DNA from: Methylocystis sp. SC2
GTDB taxonomy: Bacteria > Pseudomonadota > Alphaproteobacteria > Rhizobiales > Beijerinckiaceae
NCBI RefSeq assembly: GCF_000304315.1
Contig: NC_018485.1
Coordinates: 218,501-282,500, forward strand
Direction of reading: 5' to 3'
Length of the DNA stretch: 64,000 nt
Part shown: piece by piece, positions 26,142-33,619 of the stretch
How the letters are laid out: every line of letters starts with the position of its first letter
How positions within the stretch are numbered: the first letter of the stretch is position 1
The notes under the pieces: model-generated
What the model was told of the DNA's origin: nothing
Database searches by the model: none
Seen by the model: the letters and a program-made list of their open reading frames with translations, nothing else
Translations under genes and position numbers: made by a program

Positions 26142-26255
26142 CTAAAGGTTGAGGGCTCGGTTCACGGTCGGAATGAAGATTGCGAAGAGGAACACGCAGA
26201 AGGCGACCCAAAAGGCGACCCAGCCAAGTTCATTGAACGCGTGCAAAGTCTTCAT
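26142..26255 (-). CDS. 37-residue single-helix membrane protein upstream of pmoC
   Basis: This small frame has ATG at 26253-26255, TAG at 26142-26144 and a strong GGAGAG ribosome site seven bases before the start. The product begins MKTLHAFNEL, then has an unbroken hydrophobic segment of about 19 residues (about 11-29) rich in Trp, Phe, Val and Ala with one Cys, and ends PTVNRALNL. Polar, uncharged or basic flanks fit a single transmembrane helix. It is read away from pmoC, 518 bases off, sharing the AT-rich upstream region. I do not recognise it. Small extra subunits are known in related membrane monooxygenases, so a pMMO-associated peptide is a possible role, but this is inference. Confidence 0.6.
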   Translation of the reverse strand: MKTLHAFNELGWVAFWVAFCVFLFAIFIPTVNRALNL

Positions 26256-26773
26256 CCGTTTTCTCTCCATGGACTGCGGCGGACGCTGTCGATCAGCGCT
26301 GTTTCGATTTTCAACGATTCAACTCGACGCACAATAGGTTTAACTTGCGGCAACATGTCGCAAGTTTGACTATAATCTGGTCTTAAATCATTCTAAGTTG
26401 GCGTTGTTTCATATTATAATACATCAAAAGCTAATCAACCGCGCCAACAAACTCAGATATCAATTACATACAAACATTGAGTCTCAACATTTGTAGCAAT
26501 AAAATGAGATTTTAAACAGCATATGGTGCAAATTGTCGCATGTGGAATACTATACTCTTCTTGACGTCGACAGTGTTCGCCGTGATAGGGTTCCCCCAGC
26601 TGTGAACGCCGCCGCGGGTTTGCGCACGTCGCGAGCGGTCATCGCACAAGCGCTCTTTTGACCGCTTCACGCGGCGCGACGGGCGCCTTGCGCGGCGCGC
26701 ATCGCAGCAATGGGAGGCGAAGCGCCAATCGGGACCGCACGTGCGTCTCGAACCCGCAAGAGGAGAGGCAAGG
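26256..26773. promoter_or_regulatory. AT-rich upstream region of pmoCAB
   Basis: About 300 bases (26280-26580) are markedly AT-rich in a high-GC genome, as expected for the control region of a very highly expressed operon. Visible parts are: an inverted repeat AACTTGCG (26342-26349)/CGCAAGTT (26359-26366); -10-like TATAAT at 26371 and 26415 and TATACT at 26551; a direct repeat GCAACATGTCGCA (26350-26362) and GCAAATTGTCGCA (26528-26540); a small palindrome TTGAG-T-CTCAA at 26477-26487; and TTGACG at 26561. The transcription start cannot be fixed from sequence. No clear sigma-54 site is seen. Confidence 0.6.
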
Positions 26774-27550
26774 ATGAATCAAACGACAGAAAAAGCCGTG
26801 AGCGCCGCGCAAGCCGGCGAGACCGATACGATCGTGAACTACAAGCCCGCCTATATCACGATGGGCGTCATGCTGGTCTTCTACGTCGGCATCCGAGTCT
26901 ATGAGCAATATTTCGGATGGAAGGCCGGCCTCGATTCCTTCGCGCCGGAATTCCAGACCTACTGGATGAATTTGATGTGGACCGAGCTGCCGCTCGAGTT
27001 CGTCGCCTTCTGCGGCATCGGCGGCTATCTTTGGAAGACGCGCGACCGCAACATCGACGCCGTCGCGCCGCGCGAGGAGATGCGCCGCATCCTGACGCTC
27101 ATCGGCTGGCTCGCGGTGTACGCCTTCTCCGTCTACTGGGGCGCCTCCTACTTCACCGAGCAGGACGGCACCTGGCACCAGACCGTGATTCGCGACACCG
27201 ACTTCACGCCGAGCCATATCCTCGAGTTCTACCTCAGCTATCCGATCTACATCATCTGCGGTTGGGGCGCCTTCATGTATGCGCACACGCGCATCCCGCA
27301 ATTCGCCAAGCGAATTTCGCTCGCCTTCCTGATGTTCTTCGCCGGGCCCTTCATGATTTTCCCGAACATCGGCCTGAACGAGTGGGGCCACACCTTCTGG
27401 TTCATGGAAGAGCTGTTCACGGCGCCGCTGCACTGGGGCTTCGTGTTCTTCGGCTGGTTCGCGCTCGCCGTTTTCGGCGTCGCGCGCCAGGTGCTCGATC
27501 GCGTGATCGAACTCAGCAAGGAATACGAGAAGGACGCTCTCGCGCTCTAG
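26774..27550 (+). CDS. pmoC: Particulate methane monooxygenase subunit C
   Basis: This 258-residue inner-membrane subunit of pMMO starts at ATG 26774, behind AGGAGAGGCAAGG. An earlier in-frame ATG at 26741 lies before that ribosome site and is not used. There are about six transmembrane helices. All ligands of the two PmoC metal sites are present: Asp131, His135 and His148 (in DGTWH and DFTPSH), and Asn202, His206 and His220 (in NEWGH and APLHWG). The order C-A-B is the standard operon. The N-terminal half differs in many places from the common Methylocystis PmoC1 as I remember it, so this may be a second isozyme. Confidence 0.95.
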   Translation: MNQTTEKAVSAAQAGETDTIVNYKPAYITMGVMLVFYVGIRVYEQYFGWKAGLDSFAPEFQTYWMNLMWTELPLEFVAFCGIGGYLWKTRDRNIDAVAPREEMRRILTLIGWLAVYAFSVYWGASYFTEQDGTWHQTVIRDTDFTPSHILEFYLSYPIYIICGWGAFMYAHTRIPQFAKRISLAFLMFFAGPFMIFPNIGLNEWGHTFWFMEELFTAPLHWGFVFFGWFALAVFGVARQVLDRVIELSKEYEKDALAL

Positions 27551-27779
27551 ATCGCGCCGCATCTGAGCTGAACCGCCCAAATGCGGATGCGTGATCGAAT
27601 CCGAAAGTTAGAGCGCGCTCCAAGCAAAAAGCCGGTTCCCACTTTTTCGCCGCGCGCGCCAACGCGCATCGACCTTCGCGCGTCAACGCTTCGAAACGGA
27701 AAGCGGCCGTCGACCGAAAGGCGAAGGCCGGGCGGGGCCGCCGCTTTCCTTCCGCAAGATCAATTCGAGAGAGGAAAAC
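27551..27779. other. pmoC-pmoA intergenic spacer with a repeat
   Basis: This 229-base spacer contains a Rhizobiales-type repeat at 27609-27662: the palindrome GAGCGCGCTC followed by GCCGGTTCCCACTTTTT. The pmoA ribosome site GAGAGG lies just before its start codon. No gene is seen. A hairpin here may set mRNA processing or stability between pmoC and pmoAB. Confidence 0.6.
27609..27662. repeat. Rhizobiales-type intergenic repeat inside the pmo operon
   Basis: GAGCGCGCTC (27611-27620) is a perfect palindrome, followed by the sequence GCCGGTTCCCACTTTTT seen in many Rhizobiales intergenic repeats. It lies in the pmoC-pmoA spacer. Confidence 0.65.
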
Positions 27780-28550
27780 ATGTCGGCATCAATTGAAACA
27801 GGCTCGCCAACCGGCAAGACCTGGAAATCGAAAGAAGAGTTTCTCGGCTGCGTCATTCTGACGGATTGGATCCTGCTGGTGATCCTGTTCGCCGTGCTGC
27901 TCGGCTCCTTCCACATCCACTACATGCTGCTCGCCGGCGACTGGGACTTCTGGATCGACTTCAAGGATCGACGCATGTGGCCGACGGTGACGCCGATCGT
28001 CGCCATGTGCTTCGCCGCGGCCGCGCAGTCCTTCTTCTGGACGCGGTTCCGACTGCCGATCGGCGCCACGACCGTCGTGCTCGCCCTGCTGATCGGCGAG
28101 TGGATCAACCGCTATGACAACTTCTGGGGCTGGACCTTCTTCCCGATCAATCTGGTGTTTCCGTCGGCGCTCATTCCGATGGGCTTCTGGCTCGACATCG
28201 TGCTGATGATCTCGGGCAGCTGGCTGGTCACCGCGCTCCTTGGCGGCCTTGGCTGGGGCCTGTTGTTCTATCCGATCAACTGGCCTGTGTTGGCGCAATA
28301 TCATCAGGCTGCTGAAATCGACGGCGTGCTGCTCACGCTCGCCGACCTCATCGGCTTCAACTACGTCCGCACCGGCACCCCGGAATACATCCGCATGGTC
28401 GAGCGCGGCACGCTGCGCACCTTCGGCAAGGACGTGGTTCCGGTCGCCGCCTTCTTCTCCGGCTTCATTTCGATGCTCGTCTACTTCCTGTGGTGGAACA
28501 TGGGCAAGTGGTTCTCGACGACGAAATATCTCGAGATCGAAGAGGTCTAG
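27780..28550 (+). CDS. pmoA: Particulate methane monooxygenase subunit A
   Basis: This 256-residue membrane subunit shows the classic PmoA landmarks: HIHYMLLAGDWDFWIDFKDR near residues 45-64, MWPTVTPI, IGEWINRYDNFWGWTFFP near 102-119, and the very conserved PEYIRMVERGTLRTFGKDVV block near 204-223, followed by AAFFSGF and YFLWW. About seven transmembrane helices are predicted. The motif GDWDFW and the later blocks are the usual targets for identifying methanotrophs. The N-terminus and the middle differ from the standard type II PmoA1. AmoA is an alternative name for the family, but the alphaproteobacterial context supports methane oxidation. Confidence 0.96.
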   Translation: MSASIETGSPTGKTWKSKEEFLGCVILTDWILLVILFAVLLGSFHIHYMLLAGDWDFWIDFKDRRMWPTVTPIVAMCFAAAAQSFFWTRFRLPIGATTVVLALLIGEWINRYDNFWGWTFFPINLVFPSALIPMGFWLDIVLMISGSWLVTALLGGLGWGLLFYPINWPVLAQYHQAAEIDGVLLTLADLIGFNYVRTGTPEYIRMVERGTLRTFGKDVVPVAAFFSGFISMLVYFLWWNMGKWFSTTKYLEIEEV

Positions 28551-28621
28551 GACGCGACGCGCAATTTCACCGGAGCCGGCGACGGCTCCGGCGGCGAAGA
28601 AACGCAAGGGAGTGACTCGAG

Positions 28622-29911
28622 ATGAAAAGTTTGAATTTGCACTCGATGGCCAAATGCGCGACGGCCCGCGTCGTCCGCCTTTGGATCCTCGGATTGGCCG
28701 TCGCAGGCGCCCTAACCACCCTGCCGGCGGCGACGCCCGCCGCCGCGCATGGCGAACGTTCGCAGCAGGCCTTCCTGCGCATGCGCACGCTCAACTGGTA
28801 TGACGTCAAATGGTCGAAGACCGAGCTCAATGTGAATGACGAGATGGAGCTCACCGGAAAGGTGCATGTGTTTTCCGGCTGGCCGCAGGCCGTCGCCAGG
28901 CCCGGCGAATCCTTTCTCAACGTCGGCGAGCCGGGGCCGGTGCTCATCCGCAAGAGCGCCTTCGTCGGCGAAGTGCCGGTGCCGCGCACCTTCTCGATGG
29001 ATGTCGGCAACGACTATGAATACAAGATCGTCCTGAAAGCGCGCCGGCAGGGCCGCTATCACGTGCATGTCCAGATCAACGTCAAGGACGGCGGCCCGAT
29101 CGTCGGTCCGGGACAGTGGATCACCATCAAGGGCGACATGAAGGATTTCACCAATCCGGTGACGCTGCTCGAAGGTTCGACGATCGATCTCGAAACCTAT
29201 GGGATCACCTGGACCTATATCTATCACTTCTTCTGGATGGCCGCCGCCGCCGCCTGGATCCTGTACTGGTTCATGACCAAGGGGATCATCGTCCGATATT
29301 GGCAGGTCAAGGCCGGCAAGGGCCGCGAGCTGATCGGCCAGGACGAAAAGCGGATCGGCGCGGTCACGCTCGCCGCGGTTCTCCTGGCTGTGCTGGTCTT
29401 CTACGCCAGCGCCAATCGGGAGTTCCCGCGCACGCTGCCGATGCAGGCGGGCTTGCTGACCGGCATCTCGCCGATCGACGAGCCGCGGTCGACGGTCGCC
29501 GTTCAGTTCAAAGGTGGCTCCTATACGGTGCCGGGCCGCGAATTGCGGATCAGGGCGAAGGTGACCAACAATGGCAAGGAGCCGATCCGGCTCGGCGAAT
29601 TCACGTCCGCCGGTCTGCGCTTCCTCAATCCGGACGTCTTCACGACGCGGCCGGATTTCCCTGACTATCTGCTTGCCGACCGCGGCCTTTCCGTGAGCGA
29701 TCCCAATCCGATCGCGCCCGGCGAGACCCGCGACCTGGAAGTGATCGTTCAGGACGCCCGCTTCGACATCGAACGCCTGTCCGATCTCGCCTATGACACC
29801 GACAGCCAGTTTGGCGGACTGCTGTTCTTCTTCAGCCCCTCCGGCGAGCGTCAGAGGGCTGAAATCGGCGGCCCGGTGATTCCGAAGTTCCAGGCGGGAG
29901 CCACGCTTTAA
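28622..29911 (+). CDS. pmoB: Particulate methane monooxygenase subunit B
   Basis: This 429-residue subunit has a signal peptide of about 42 residues ending AAA, so that mature PmoB starts at His43. His43 together with His147 and His149 (in GRYHVHVQ) forms the periplasmic copper site proposed for pMMO, and all three are present. Two cupredoxin domains flank two transmembrane helices near residues 200-222 and 250-270. The ribosome site is AGGGAG, nine bases before ATG 28622. The terminator at 29959 follows, so no pmoD-like gene is joined to this operon. Confidence 0.96.
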   Translation: MKSLNLHSMAKCATARVVRLWILGLAVAGALTTLPAATPAAAHGERSQQAFLRMRTLNWYDVKWSKTELNVNDEMELTGKVHVFSGWPQAVARPGESFLNVGEPGPVLIRKSAFVGEVPVPRTFSMDVGNDYEYKIVLKARRQGRYHVHVQINVKDGGPIVGPGQWITIKGDMKDFTNPVTLLEGSTIDLETYGITWTYIYHFFWMAAAAAWILYWFMTKGIIVRYWQVKAGKGRELIGQDEKRIGAVTLAAVLLAVLVFYASANREFPRTLPMQAGLLTGISPIDEPRSTVAVQFKGGSYTVPGRELRIRAKVTNNGKEPIRLGEFTSAGLRFLNPDVFTTRPDFPDYLLADRGLSVSDPNPIAPGETRDLEVIVQDARFDIERLSDLAYDTDSQFGGLLFFFSPSGERQRAEIGGPVIPKFQAGATL

Positions 29912-29924
29912 TCCTCCAAGCGTT

Positions 29925-29954
29925 GTTGCGCGCTCGCTGCGGGCGCGCAACAAA
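29925..29954 (+). terminator. First hairpin after pmoB
   Basis: Arms GTTGCGCGC (29925-29933) and GCGCGCAAC (29943-29951) with a nine-base loop, followed by AAAA. It may protect the mRNA 3' end or, read in reverse, end minus-strand transcription. Confidence 0.55.
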
Positions 29955-29958
29955 ACCT

Positions 29959-29988
29959 TGCCCGCCCAAGTTCTTGGGCGGGCATTTT
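29959..29988 (+). terminator. Rho-independent terminator of pmoCAB
   Basis: A perfect 12-base stem, TGCCCGCCCAAG with CTTGGGCGGGCA, followed by TTTT, 48 bases after the pmoB stop. It is very strong, as expected for an abundant transcript. Confidence 0.88.
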
Positions 29989-30198
29989 GCATGGCGATTA
30001 GACGATCGCCAAAGCGCGGGACCCAGACGCGGCGGCGAGGCCAAGCCGCCCCCTTTAGCACGCTGACTTAGGCGTAGGGGTTATAGCGAGAACGACGCCG
30101 GCGGCGTCAATTGCAGCTCCGTTTCCACGCTTTAAGGTCAAAGGCGCGCGCCCCTTTTCCATGCGCCGCAACGAGGACCGACTTGGAGATGCGATGGA

Positions 30199-30552
30199 TC
30201 AGCGCGTTTTCGCCGGCGGCGGATCGGCGCGCATCCAGCCCTTCGGGAGCTTCATGCGGGCGGCCTTGCAAAACCCCGTAGGTTCGGGGGCCTTGGCGGT
30301 CTTGTCTTTCTTGCTTGAGTGGCTCTTGGCCCCTGCCGGGGGAGCGTCCTTGTCGCCTTTGTCGTAGACCGTCTTGTCCTTGCAGACGTCGGGGCATTTG
30401 CCGATGACGTCGGATTTGTTCTGGCCACATCCCTTGCAGGCGCATGTGGAGTTCGGAAAGTCCTGACCGCTGGCCGCACGCGCCGGCGCGACGCCCGCAA
30501 TCAAAAAACCGCAGACGGCCACATAGGCAGCAACCCGGGAAACGGCCACCAT
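30199..30552 (-). CDS. Cys-rich secreted protein next to pmoB
   Basis: This 117-residue protein starts at ATG 30552, seven bases after GGAG. A signal peptide spans residues 1-27 (VAPARA). The mature protein has six Cys in three clusters: CACKGC near 38-43, CPDVC near 54-58 and one in GFCKAARMK near 95. A Lys/Asp/Ser-rich low-complexity middle (GDKDAPPAGAKSHSSKKDK) separates them. CxCxxC resembles metal-binding motifs. It is convergent with pmoCAB. A role in copper handling in the periplasm is possible but not shown by sequence. The family is not recognised. Confidence 0.65.
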   Translation of the reverse strand: MVAVSRVAAYVAVCGFLIAGVAPARAASGQDFPNSTCACKGCGQNKSDVIGKCPDVCKDKTVYDKGDKDAPPAGAKSHSSKKDKTAKAPEPTGFCKAARMKLPKGWMRADPPPAKTR

Positions 30553-30626
30553 ATTGCTTCTCCTCTTCAAGACAGCTTTTCACGATAGGAACGCCAAAAC
30601 CTGGAATACACCGCCGCGCGCCGCCT

Positions 30627-31811
30627 TCAATGGGCGTTGAGGCGCGCGAAGCCCGCCTCGAGATCAGACTTCAGATCCGCGACGTCCTCCAGTCCGATGG
30701 AGAAGCGCAGCGTCGGTCCTTCCGGCGTCCAGCGCGTCGCCGTCCTGTAAGAAGAGCAGTCGAAGGGCAGGACAAGGCTTTCATAGCCGCCCCATGAGAA
30801 TCCGATGCCGAACAGTTCCAATCCGTCGACAAAAGCGGCGACTGCCTTTTTTGAAGTCGCTTTGAGGATCACGGAAAAAACGCCGGAGGCGCCGGTAAAG
30901 TCTCGTCGCCACAGCGCGTGGCCGGGATGCGTCGCAAGGCCGGGATGCAGCACGCGCGAAACTTCCGGCCGGTTCTCCAGCCACTGCGCGACGTCGAGCG
31001 CGGCGCGCTCCTGCTCGCGCAGCCGTAGCGCCATGGTGCGCATCCCGCGCAGGGCGAGCGCGGCGTCGTCGGGACTGGACCCCATGCTGAAGGCGTTGAA
31101 GGTCGCGCGCAGGCGCTTCGCCCATGCAGAATTGGCGGAAACGAGCCCCATGAGGAGATCGGCGTGGCCCGAGAGATATTTGGTGCCGGCGTCGATGACG
31201 AGGTCGCAGCCGCGCTCATGCGGCGGGAAGAGAAGGGGGGTCGCCCAGGTGTTGTCCGCGATCACACAGGCGCCATGGGCGTGGGCGGCCGCGGCGATCG
31301 CAGGAATGTCTTGAACCTCCATGCTCAGGGAGCCGGGCGACTCGACGAGCACCGCGGTCGTTTCGGGCTTCATCATCGCGGCGACGCCGCCGCCGATCAA
31401 GGGATCATAATAGTCGACTTTGACGCCGAAGCGCGCGAGGAGACCGTCGCAGAAGATCCGCGTCGGCTGATAGGCCGAATCCACGATGAGCGCATGCGCG
31501 CCCGCTTGCGTGGCGGTGAGAAGCGCCAACCCGATCGCCGCAAGGCCGGAGGGCGTCAACACCGTGTCCGCGGCGCCGGCGATCTCGCTCCAGCCCTGCT
31601 CGAGCGCGCGAGTCGTGGGCGTCCCCTTGGTGCCGTAGGTGTACGGCTGCCGTAACGCCTCGAGAGCCGCGACCGTCGGGAACAGCACGGTCGAGCCGCG
31701 ATAAATAGGGGGATTGACGAAGCCGAAATGATCGAAGGGCGCGCGGCCGGCTTGCGTCACCAGAGTGGCGGGCTTTAATTTGCGCCTTGCTTTTCGCTTT
31801 TCTTCGGACAT
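30627..31811 (-). CDS. metC: Cystathionine beta-lyase (PLP-dependent trans-sulfuration enzyme)
   Basis: This 394-residue enzyme breaks cystathionine to homocysteine, pyruvate and ammonia on the way to methionine. I start at ATG 31811 after AGAGGCGG; the frame is open further upstream, but over the coding region of the next gene. Cys/Met metabolism PLP motifs are clear: FVNPPIYRGSTVLFP near the start, YTYGTKGTPTTRALE, ACVIADNTWATPLLF, and DAGTKYLSGHADLLMG with the PLP-binding Lys. The C-terminal GFSWGGYESLVLPF matches MetC more than MetB. Confidence 0.88.
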   Translation of the reverse strand: MSEEKRKARRKLKPATLVTQAGRAPFDHFGFVNPPIYRGSTVLFPTVAALEALRQPYTYGTKGTPTTRALEQGWSEIAGAADTVLTPSGLAAIGLALLTATQAGAHALIVDSAYQPTRIFCDGLLARFGVKVDYYDPLIGGGVAAMMKPETTAVLVESPGSLSMEVQDIPAIAAAAHAHGACVIADNTWATPLLFPPHERGCDLVIDAGTKYLSGHADLLMGLVSANSAWAKRLRATFNAFSMGSSPDDAALALRGMRTMALRLREQERAALDVAQWLENRPEVSRVLHPGLATHPGHALWRRDFTGASGVFSVILKATSKKAVAAFVDGLELFGIGFSWGGYESLVLPFDCSSYRTATRWTPEGPTLRFSIGLEDVADLKSDLEAGFARLNAH

Positions 31812-31886
31812 GCCGCCTCTGACAACTCGTCTTTGCGTGAACGCCGCGCGACCGTAGTATATCCTCCGCCGGATGCCGAGCCCGCC

Positions 31887-32918
31887 ATGATCCGCCGCAC
31901 AGCTTTCGCCTTCATTGCGGCCTTCGCCGGAGCGCTTTTCGCCCTTGGCGCCGGCGCGCAAACGGATGTCGGTCCCACGCTCGCGCAGATCATGAAGCGC
32001 GGCTATTTGACCTGCGGCGTTAGCGACGCGCCCGGCTTCGCCCAGCGCGACGGCGCGGGCGAATGGCGCGGCTTCGACGTCGATTTCTGCCGAGCCGTCG
32101 CCAGCGCCGTCCTCGACGACCCGAACAAGGCGCGATTCGTCGAGCTTTCGCAGAAAGAGCGCGCTGGCGCATTGCAGGCCGGCGCCGTCGATCTGCTGGT
32201 TAGCGCGTCGCCCTGGACTCAAGCCCGCGACACCAGCCATAGGCTGATCTACGCCGCCATCTTCCTGCATGACGGGCAGGGCTTTTTGGTCCGACGGCAG
32301 CGCAAAACCGCTTCGGTTCAGGACCTGGACGGCGCATCGATCTGCGTCGAGCAAGGCACGCCCTACGAACTTGCGGTCGCCGACTTTTTCCGGGCGCGCA
32401 AGGAGAAATATGATCCAAAGCTGTTCCCGAGCCTCGAGGACGCGGCCAAGGCCTATGACGAGGAGAAATGCGACGCGCTGACGGCCGACGTCTCCACGCT
32501 GCATGGCGTCCGAATCGGCTTGACCGCGCCAGCGGACCACGCGGTCCTGCCGGACATTCTATCGAAATCGCCGCGCGGCCCACTTGTCCGCCAAGGCGAC
32601 GATCAATGGCTGAACATCGTTCGCTGGACCCTGTTCGCGATGATCGACGCAGAGGAGCTGGAGGTGTCGAAGGCGAACGCCGACGCCGCCTTGTCGTCGG
32701 AGAATCCGCAGATACGGCGGCTGCTCGGCGTGGACGGCGCCCATGGCGACGATCTCGGCCTCTCTCAGGATTGGGCCTACCGCATCGTCAAACATGTCGG
32801 CAATTACGCCGATGTTTTTGAGCGCAATCTCGGGCGGGGGGCGCCCTACGCCATGGAGCGCAGGCTGAACGCTTTGTGGAACAAGGGCGGCCTGATGTAT
32901 GCGCCGCCGGTCAGATAG
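31887..32918 (+). CDS. Amino-acid-binding periplasmic protein (AapJ-like), orphan
   Basis: This 343-residue protein starts at ATG 31887, with a signal peptide to residue 24 (GALFALGAGA). It is a family 3 solute-binding protein: LAQIMKRGYLTCGVSDAPGFA, GEWRGFDVDFCRAVASAV, DLLVSASPWTQARD, GASICVEQGTPYE and a late DWAYRIVKHVGNYADVFERNLG. These match the general L-amino acid binding protein AapJ. The permease genes aapQMP are not next to it, so it must work with a transporter encoded elsewhere or have a sensory role. It is divergent from metC across 75 bases. Confidence 0.8.
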   Translation: MIRRTAFAFIAAFAGALFALGAGAQTDVGPTLAQIMKRGYLTCGVSDAPGFAQRDGAGEWRGFDVDFCRAVASAVLDDPNKARFVELSQKERAGALQAGAVDLLVSASPWTQARDTSHRLIYAAIFLHDGQGFLVRRQRKTASVQDLDGASICVEQGTPYELAVADFFRARKEKYDPKLFPSLEDAAKAYDEEKCDALTADVSTLHGVRIGLTAPADHAVLPDILSKSPRGPLVRQGDDQWLNIVRWTLFAMIDAEELEVSKANADAALSSENPQIRRLLGVDGAHGDDLGLSQDWAYRIVKHVGNYADVFERNLGRGAPYAMERRLNALWNKGGLMYAPPVR

Positions 32919-33501
32919 TAGCCCTTTCCGGCGTACCGGCGCATAGCTTCGCCCACCAATCCGCGAGCGCCTGGCGCTCGGGCGCGACATCTTCCGCCAG
33001 CGGCCCGGCGAAGGCGCGCCATTCGTCGCGATAGTGCGGAGAGACCGCCGCGATCACCGGAACGCGCGCGGTCATCGCCGCTCGGAAGGCGTCGCAAAGC
33101 CCGCCACGCGCCGCCTCCTGTTTGGAGAACTTGCTGATAACGATCAATTGCGCGCCGTCGCGCGCCGCGCGCTCGATCGCCGCGCAGGCGAGCGCCAATT
33201 CGCTCGTATCGAGATTGCAGGCGACCGAACCGGGGCCAAGGTCCTGCGAGATCGGATAGAATGCGCCCGTGGCGACGTCGCGCAGCACGATGCCCGAGCG
33301 GCCCGATGAATCCGCGACGCGCGTCTGCGTCACGCCGCCGACCCGCACGCCAGCCCGCATCAGCTCTTCGCCGAAGGCCCGCATCAGCGACTGGATCCGA
33401 ACGCTATCTTCAGCGGGCAGGGCCGCAATGCGCGTCCATCCGTTCGCGGCGGTCAGCGCGGATCCGTTCAGGACATGAGATTCTTCGCTGGGGATCGACA
33501 T
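32911..33501 (-). CDS. DUF2478 protein
   Basis: This 196-residue protein is related to P-loop-derived DUF2478 proteins often found near molybdenum or nitrogen genes. Visible family blocks are FGEELMRAGVRVGGVTQTR, GIVLRDVATGAFYPISQDLG, LAAIERAARDG and VISKFSKQEAARGGLCDAFR. No intact Walker A motif can be seen. Its end overlaps the convergent binding-protein gene by eight bases. ATG 33501 has AGGAG only three to four bases away, so a start slightly downstream is possible. Confidence 0.75.
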   Translation of the reverse strand: MSIPSEESHVLNGSALTAANGWTRIAALPAEDSVRIQSLMRAFGEELMRAGVRVGGVTQTRVADSSGRSGIVLRDVATGAFYPISQDLGPGSVACNLDTSELALACAAIERAARDGAQLIVISKFSKQEAARGGLCDAFRAAMTARVPVIAAVSPHYRDEWRAFAGPLAEDVAPERQALADWWAKLCAGTPERATI

Positions 33502-33619
33502 CGACTCCTCGCCGGGCGCGCTGAAAGAGCCTATGTTTCAGGTTACGCGCCAGCCTCTTGTTTATCAGAGAGCAGGGCCGATTTGATAGAGAGCGTCAGA
33601 TAAAACGACGTGAACCGCA

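Noticed and set aside
26256..26773. Sigma-54 promoter for pmoCAB, suggested by ntrC in the window
   Set aside because: No TGGCAC-N5-TTGC pattern with a correct GG-N10-GC spacing could be found; the nearest match has the wrong spacing.
31812..32540. Extension of the metC frame upstream of 31811
   Set aside because: It would run into the divergent binding-protein gene. The ATG at 31811 has a ribosome site and gives the normal family length.
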